Positions 1 to 3,753 of a stretch of DNA of 6,440 nucleotides are shown here, piece after piece. Position 1 is the stretch's first letter. Every line of letters starts with the position of its first letter. The translations under genes and the position numbers were made by a program. The stretch lies in NCBI GenBank assembly GCA_003695105.1, contig RFIZ01000063.1, positions 1 to 6,440 of the forward strand, given 5' to 3'. The notes beneath the pieces were generated by a model. It made no database searches and was not told where the DNA came from. It saw only the letters and a program-made list of their open reading frames with translations. This stretch comes from Fidelibacterota bacterium (GTDB taxonomy: Bacteria; Fidelibacterota; Marinisomatia; Marinisomatales; J089).

Positions 1-1427
1 CAATCTCCGTCCTGGGGAATGACGGACTGTACCTCGCCACCTTCGATGCTTCCACCGGGACAAAGTTGATCCGACTGACCAAAGTCTCCGCCCAGCTGGA
101 TAGTCTCTGGAACCGGGACGGTGTATTGATTCATGAAACGACAGCCGATCAGCGCCGCCCCTTTCTGATTCCTCTGGATAATGGTGTGGTCGTCTTCTGG
201 TCCGAAATCCGCAATGCGATCGATTTCGATATATATTTTCAGGTGTTTTCAGCCGATGGACAGCGCCTGGGCCCGGTAGACGGCTATCCGCTGGCAGAAT
301 CCTATTTCGTCGACGAGTATGTGGAATGGGCCACGGTGACACCGGAAGGGGATCTCCTGGTCTTTTGGAAAGAAGACACCTGGGGGGCCGGTGTTTTGAA
401 AGCCGTGCGGGTGACTACCGCCGGTCAGGTTGTCTTTGGCTGGCCACCCACCGGACTCTCGGTGGCCGGTCCTACCGGAAATCCCGATGCCCTGCGGGGG
501 AAGGACCTGCCCGGTACCGGAGTGTTGGTCGTTTGGGAAGAGACACGTGATCAGGCCCGGGACGTGTATGGACAAATCTTTGATTGGGATGGAAATCCAC
601 TCCTTGCCAGTCAGGGAATGGCCCTGACTACGGCTCCCAACGATCAGACAAACCCTTCCCTGGCCGTCAACCAAACCATGGGAACCGCCCTGGTCGTCTG
701 GGAAGATTTCCGGGACGGGCTGGATTTCAATCTGTACGGGCAGTTGATCGATGTACAGGGATTTGGCTTATTGGATTCAAATCAGGTGATTTGTGACGCC
801 GAACAATATCAGCTACGGCCCTATGTGGCGGCCCTGGATGAATTTGGCTACGGGATCGTCTGGGAAGACGAACGTGGCAGCATGGCAGAGGATCCGGTCC
901 TCACCGGCGGTATGGATGTCTATCTGAATGGATTTTCCGACCATTTGCTTTTCCCCAGCAGCGGTATACCGGTGATACAGGAATATCACGATCAGAAGAA
1001 TCCTCAAATTCATCGCTTGAATCATGATGAATATTTGTTGATATGGCAGGATTTACGAAGTTCAGGCAAAGCGGATTTGGTGAATTTGTACGGCACAGTT
1101 TTGCAACGGACGGACTTGCTTGAATCCCGGAACTCCACGCCTCTCCCTGGGAGTTTCCGGTTGAAGCCTGCCTACCCCAATCCGTTCAATGGCGCCGTCG
1201 CCATTCCGGTGGACATCCCTTCACTGCAACCCCTTCGCCTGGCGATCATCAACCTGCGGGGGGAGACGGTGTATTCATCACTGGTCCTGCCTCAAACTGT
1301 TGGGAATCAGGTTCTGCGATGGGAAGGAAAGACGGTCACCGGTGAGCCGGTACCCAGTGGCGTGTATATCCTGGAAGTGGATTATGGCGGCACCCGGTAC
1401 AGCGGGAAACTGACCTACCTGAAATAA
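1..1427 (+). CDS. Secreted WxDxR-repeat protein with type IX secretion sorting domain (5' partial)
   Basis: The frame is open from base 3 to the TAA at 1425-1427 (474 visible residues), so the gene begins upstream of the window. The TTG at 66 is only an internal Leu codon: the 21 codons before it read as the same repeat style and carry no stop. The body has six copies of a hydrophobic-V/I-W-E-D-x-R...Y-G-Q unit about 55 residues apart, the tail of an earlier copy at the extreme 5' end, and a C-terminal sorting domain from about 1158. Such repeats are familiar in large exported proteins of FCB bacteria and probably fold as a beta-propeller; I see no catalytic motif. The likely role is adhesion, binding or a structural surface function, which is inference. 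It is followed after one base by the M14 carboxypeptidase gene, indicating an operon. The specific function is unknown. Confidence 0.9.
   Translation, partial: ISVLGNDGLYLATFDASTGTKLIRLTKVSAQLDSLWNRDGVLIHETTADQRRPFLIPLDNGVVVFWSEIRNAIDFDIYFQVFSADGQRLGPVDGYPLAESYFVDEYVEWATVTPEGDLLVFWKEDTWGAGVLKAVRVTTAGQVVFGWPPTGLSVAGPTGNPDALRGKDLPGTGVLVVWEETRDQARDVYGQIFDWDGNPLLASQGMALTTAPNDQTNPSLAVNQTMGTALVVWEDFRDGLDFNLYGQLIDVQGFGLLDSNQVICDAEQYQLRPYVAALDEFGYGIVWEDERGSMAEDPVLTGGMDVYLNGFSDHLLFPSSGIPVIQEYHDQKNPQIHRLNHDEYLLIWQDLRSSGKADLVNLYGTVLQRTDLLESRNSTPLPGSFRLKPAYPNPFNGAVAIPVDIPSLQPLRLAIINLRGETVYSSLVLPQTVGNQVLRWEGKTVTGEPVPSGVYILEVDYGGTRYSGKLTYLK
186..1106 (+). repeat. Six ~55-residue WxDxR / YGQ protein repeats (probable beta-propeller blades)
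   Basis: Repeat cores start near 186 (VVVFWSEIRN), 354 (LLVFWKED), 522 (VLVVWEETRD), 687 (ALVVWEDFRD), 849 (YGIVWEDERG) and 1032 (YLLIWQDLRS). Each is followed by an acidic or polar turn and, in most copies, a Y-G-Q or Y-x-Q/Y-G-T strand (DIYFQV, DVYGQI, NLYGQL, NLYGTV). Core-to-core spacing is 56, 56, 55, 54 and 61 residues. The copies are diverged at DNA level, so this is a protein-level repeat and not a recent tandem duplication. Copy 2 is the weakest (W-K-E-D with no Arg), and copy 5 carries a short insertion. The spacing suits beta-propeller blades, but the fold is an inference. Confidence 0.8.
1158..1424 (+). other. Type IX secretion (Por) C-terminal sorting domain of the repeat protein
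   Basis: The last ~89 residues begin with FRLKPAYPNPFNGAV and continue with an alternating-strand region (LRLAIINLRGETVYSS), then PVPSGVYILEV and a final strand ending YSGKLTYLK. The YPNPFN opening, the 'I.N..G..V' strand, the SGVY/I motif and the Lys-terminated last strand are the standard marks of type A CTD sorting domains. These domains direct periplasmic cargo through the outer-membrane type IX translocon and are then usually cleaved, leaving the protein anchored or released. Confidence 0.92.
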
Positions 1428-1431
1428 GGTG
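1425..1431 (+). promoter_or_regulatory. Stop/start junction TAA-g-GTG: translational coupling site
   Basis: The TAA of the repeat-protein gene (1425-1427) is separated by one G from the GTG start (1429-1431) of the carboxypeptidase. The 20 bases upstream carry no clear AGGAGG-like ribosome site, so initiation most likely depends on ribosomes finishing the preceding gene. There is no room for a promoter or terminator here. Confidence 0.7.
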
Positions 1432-1479
1432 AAGTATCTCATTCCCAGCATCTGCCTCCTGGGAAGCCTCCTGTGGGGG
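1429..1479 (+). other. Signal peptide of the M14 carboxypeptidase
   Basis: The N terminus reads MKYLIPSICLLGSLLWG followed by QNG: one Lys, a leucine-rich hydrophobic core, and a small residue before Gln, a common signal peptidase I style in Bacteroidota relatives. It fits Sec export to the periplasm before type IX translocation, and it is the main argument for the GTG start. Confidence 0.8.
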
Positions 1480-3753
1480 CAAAACGGTCTGGATCCGCGC
1501 TACCATACCCTCCAGGAAATATATGCCGAACTGGATTCGTTGGAATCGGTCCCGGAGTATCAGGATATTTTCCGGGTGGATACCATCGGCTACTCACAGC
1601 AGGATAATCTGCCGCTGGTAGCCGCAGTCATTTCCGATCAGGTTCAGCAGGAGGAGGATGAACCCCGGGTATTGTTTGTGGGACAGGTCCATGCAGAGGA
1701 AATTTTGGGGGTTGAAGCTGTTCTCAAACTGCTGGAAGACCTGTTGAACCCGGAACCGTCCCAGGTCATGCATGCCGCCATTCTTCGGCAAAACCTGGAA
1801 ATCTGGATCGTACCCACGGCCAATCCGGAAGGTTTGAATGTGGTCTATGACGGGCTGGACTACAGCTATCGGAAGAATAAACATGATTTCAGTCCCGACG
1901 GGCCCTGGCCCAATGGGATTTTCGATTACGATCCGGCCATCGGAAATGACGTGGACGGGGTGGACCTCAACCGTAATTTCGATTTCAACTGGATATTTGG
2001 CGACGGATTCTTGGAACTGGACGGAAGCTCCTATGGAGCCCACTACGACTACTACCGGGGTCCGGCGCCCTTCTCTGAATCCGAGACCCGGGCGCTACGG
2101 GACCTGGCTCTGGAAAAACATTTCGTTTTCTCCATTATTTTCCACAGTTCCCGTTCCGGTAATTTTTCGGAAAAAGTCTTTACCTCCTGGCGCTGGGGAG
2201 GGGTCAAAGAATCGCCGGACTTTCCCATCATGAAATCGATCGGAGACGAACTGGCATCCCGGATCATCAAGGAAAACGGTTCCGGTACGTATCTGTCCAA
2301 AGTAAGTACTTCCCGGAATGGCAAAGCCCACGACTGGTTTTACAAAGAGACCGGCTGTTTCCAATATCTGATCGAATGCGGCACAGCCAACCTCCAGCCG
2401 GACTCAGCGTTGATCGAAGATACGGCCCTGCGGCTCCAGCCTCCGTTGTACTATCTCATGGATCGGGCGATCGGGTATCAGGAGAATGCCGCTCAGATCA
2501 CCGGGATCGTCTATCGGGCGGACCAGCCGACTGTCCCACTGGAAGGGGTGGAAGTGGACCTGCTGGAACACCGGGGAGGGGTACTCACGCCCAGAACGAC
2601 GGACGGATTTGGTCGCTACCGCCGGATTGTGACCGCCGGTTCTTACCAGGTGCGCTTTCGGAAGGATGGATTCGCTCCTCAGCAATTTTTGGTCACCGCC
2701 AACAATTCCGCCATCACTACCCTCGATGTGTATCTGACACCGTTACCGGAATACACTGTCGATCTGGAACTCCAGCCCGACCCGGAGTTCGTGGTTACCG
2801 CCTTCCCCACTGTGATACTGAAGAATGAATTCTCTGCGGATACCTTCGAAACCTCGTTCGGCGGTACCGAAATTCCCCTGACCGAAGGACGGTGGACGCT
2901 GACAGTGCTGGATTCCGGGGCCAAACCCTGGCAGGAGGAACTCAATCTTCAGCGGGATACCACCGTCAACGTGTTTATCGATGCGCCGGACTTCATGCAT
3001 ACCTATACTTTTTTCACTCCTTCGAGCTGGACTACCTGGTCCGGTTCCTGGGTGGCCCATTTTGATACTTTACTGTCTCAAAGTTCCTGGTTGTATCCCA
3101 ATCAGGACACGACCGGTACGCGATACGAGATCATTTCCCGGGCCCGGTCCGTGGCCGGAGCCCAATCCCTGACATTGATCCTTCACCATCGCTATGAGTT
3201 GGAATGGGACCGGGATTCAATTGCAGTGATCCTGGAAGATGCCGGCGGCCATCCTTTGGGAAGCCGGGTATGGAAGGGGCAGAACTGGACCTATCACGAT
3301 GATTATCTGATGGTGCGGGATTCAGCCGGCTTTGATTCGGTACGTGTTCATCTCCTTTTCAGCCGCGATGAAACGGTCAATTACCGCGGCTGGAACATTG
3401 CCGACATGACTCTGATGACGGGCACCGATCCATTTTTAGGTCTGGAGGAATCCGGCCGGAGCAGGACCTCCCCACCGAGGATTCGAATGTCAGCACTCTA
3501 TCCCAACCCCACCGGCGGCATGCTTGCCTTTGTAGTGGACGGACCGGCCGGAACAGTGACGCTCCGGTTGTACAATCTACTGGGTCAGGAATTATATTCC
3601 GATGTATATCGCTTCCTGTCGCCGGGAAGACATCCTGTCCGGCTGAATTTATCTACCTTGGCCTCCGGTCCCCTGAGCTCCGGGGTCTATTTCATAACCC
3701 TGACAACACCCAATCGAAGTTTGATGCGAAAATGTCTCTATCTGAAAAATTGA
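1429..3753 (+). CDS. Secreted M14-family zinc carboxypeptidase with regulatory-like, jelly-roll and type IX sorting domains
   Basis: A 774-residue exported metallocarboxypeptidase predicted to remove C-terminal residues from peptides. Residues 1-17 form a signal peptide (K2, hydrophobic 3-16, likely cleavage before Q18), which supports the GTG start one base after the upstream stop. Residues ~22-350 are the M14 domain: zinc ligands His88 and Glu91 (HAEE), His239 (IIFHSSRSG), substrate-binding Asn181-Arg182 (GVDLNRNF), RKN at 148-150, and catalytic Glu316 (YLIECG). Residues ~356-438 resemble the transthyretin-like carboxypeptidase regulatory domain (ITGIVY...PLEGVEVDLL...TDGFGRY). Residues ~442-520 form another small beta domain, ~527-668 a jelly-roll-like region ending RGWNIADMTL, and 688-774 a sorting domain. 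Ser70-Arg71 of pancreatic carboxypeptidase A correspond to Ala89-Glu90, so specificity cannot be carried over. No clear Shine-Dalgarno is visible; expression probably relies on coupling to the upstream gene. The family call is firm, the substrate unknown. Confidence 0.95.
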   Translation: MKYLIPSICLLGSLLWGQNGLDPRYHTLQEIYAELDSLESVPEYQDIFRVDTIGYSQQDNLPLVAAVISDQVQQEEDEPRVLFVGQVHAEEILGVEAVLKLLEDLLNPEPSQVMHAAILRQNLEIWIVPTANPEGLNVVYDGLDYSYRKNKHDFSPDGPWPNGIFDYDPAIGNDVDGVDLNRNFDFNWIFGDGFLELDGSSYGAHYDYYRGPAPFSESETRALRDLALEKHFVFSIIFHSSRSGNFSEKVFTSWRWGGVKESPDFPIMKSIGDELASRIIKENGSGTYLSKVSTSRNGKAHDWFYKETGCFQYLIECGTANLQPDSALIEDTALRLQPPLYYLMDRAIGYQENAAQITGIVYRADQPTVPLEGVEVDLLEHRGGVLTPRTTDGFGRYRRIVTAGSYQVRFRKDGFAPQQFLVTANNSAITTLDVYLTPLPEYTVDLELQPDPEFVVTAFPTVILKNEFSADTFETSFGGTEIPLTEGRWTLTVLDSGAKPWQEELNLQRDTTVNVFIDAPDFMHTYTFFTPSSWTTWSGSWVAHFDTLLSQSSWLYPNQDTTGTRYEIISRARSVAGAQSLTLILHHRYELEWDRDSIAVILEDAGGHPLGSRVWKGQNWTYHDDYLMVRDSAGFDSVRVHLLFSRDETVNYRGWNIADMTLMTGTDPFLGLEESGRSRTSPPRIRMSALYPNPTGGMLAFVVDGPAGTVTLRLYNLLGQELYSDVYRFLSPGRHPVRLNLSTLASGPLSSGVYFITLTTPNRSLMRKCLYLKN
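1492..2478 (+). other. M14 metallocarboxypeptidase catalytic domain
   Basis: Ordered landmarks are HxxE (His88, Glu91), PTANPEG (129-135), RKN (148-150), an Asp-rich loop 166-179, DLNRNF (179-184), the third zinc ligand His239, the DW pair 302-303 and Glu316. The DW-to-Glu spacing of 14 equals that of bovine carboxypeptidase A (Asp256-Trp257 to Glu270, from memory), which supports Glu316 as the catalytic base. The gap between the first and third zinc ligands (151 residues) is longer than in pancreatic enzymes (127), owing to insertions around 156-210. All residues expected for zinc binding and catalysis are present, so activity is likely. Confidence 0.92.
2494..2742 (+). other. Transthyretin-like carboxypeptidase regulatory domain
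   Basis: Residues 356-438 of the M14 protein read ITGIVYRAD, then PLEGVEVDLLE, then TTDGFGRYRRI, then GSYQVRFRKDGFAPQ, and end with a strand of the TTLDVYLTP type. This is the pattern of CarboxypepD_reg-like domains, which follow the catalytic domain in carboxypeptidases N, E, M and D and are common stand-alone modules in FCB secreted proteins. It probably helps folding or surface presentation; no regulatory effect is shown here. Confidence 0.8.
3007..3432 (+). other. Jelly-roll-like beta domain of the M14 protein
   Basis: Residues ~527-668 contain aromatic- and Ser-rich strands (FFTPSSWTTWSGSW), then LTLILHHRYELEWDRDSIAVIL, then a W-x-G-x-x-W turn, then DSVRVHLLFSRDE and RGWNIADMTLM. The order 'L.L.HHYELE..DGA.V' ... 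'V.IRF.F.SD...' ... 'GW.IDDI' is shared with the beta domains after M6 immune-inhibitor-A type and other secreted peptidases, and it suggests a ligand- or glycan-binding jelly roll. The assignment is by pattern memory only. Confidence 0.6.
3490..3750 (+). other. Type IX secretion C-terminal sorting domain of the M14 protein
   Basis: Residues 688-774 begin with SALYPNPTGGMLAFVV, continue with TLRLYNLLGQELYSD, then LSSGVYFITL, and end RSLMRKCLYLKN. This has the same layout as the sorting domain of the preceding gene, with YPNPTG in place of YPNPFN and a Cys six residues before the C terminus. Both proteins should therefore leave the cell by the same type IX route. Confidence 0.9.
3732..3753 (+). 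promoter_or_regulatory. 22-base overlap of the M14 stop and the C25 start
   Basis: The ATG at 3732 lies inside the last codons of the carboxypeptidase gene, in a different frame; that gene stops with TGA at 3751-3753. The preceding bases (gatgcgaaa) hold only a poor purine stretch. An in-frame TTG at 3750 would cut off the charged N terminus, so ATG at 3732 is preferred. The overlap supports one polycistronic message. Confidence 0.7.

Noticed and set aside
66..68. TTG as a possible true start of the repeat protein.
   Set aside because: The frame is open to the window edge and the preceding 21 codons continue the repeat style; no signal peptide follows the TTG, although the sorting domain requires an exported protein.
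1594..2043. A 149-codon minus-strand frame opposite the M14 catalytic domain.
   Set aside because: The plus strand here carries the HAEE and DLNRNF motifs; the antisense frame shows no recognisable domain or signal.
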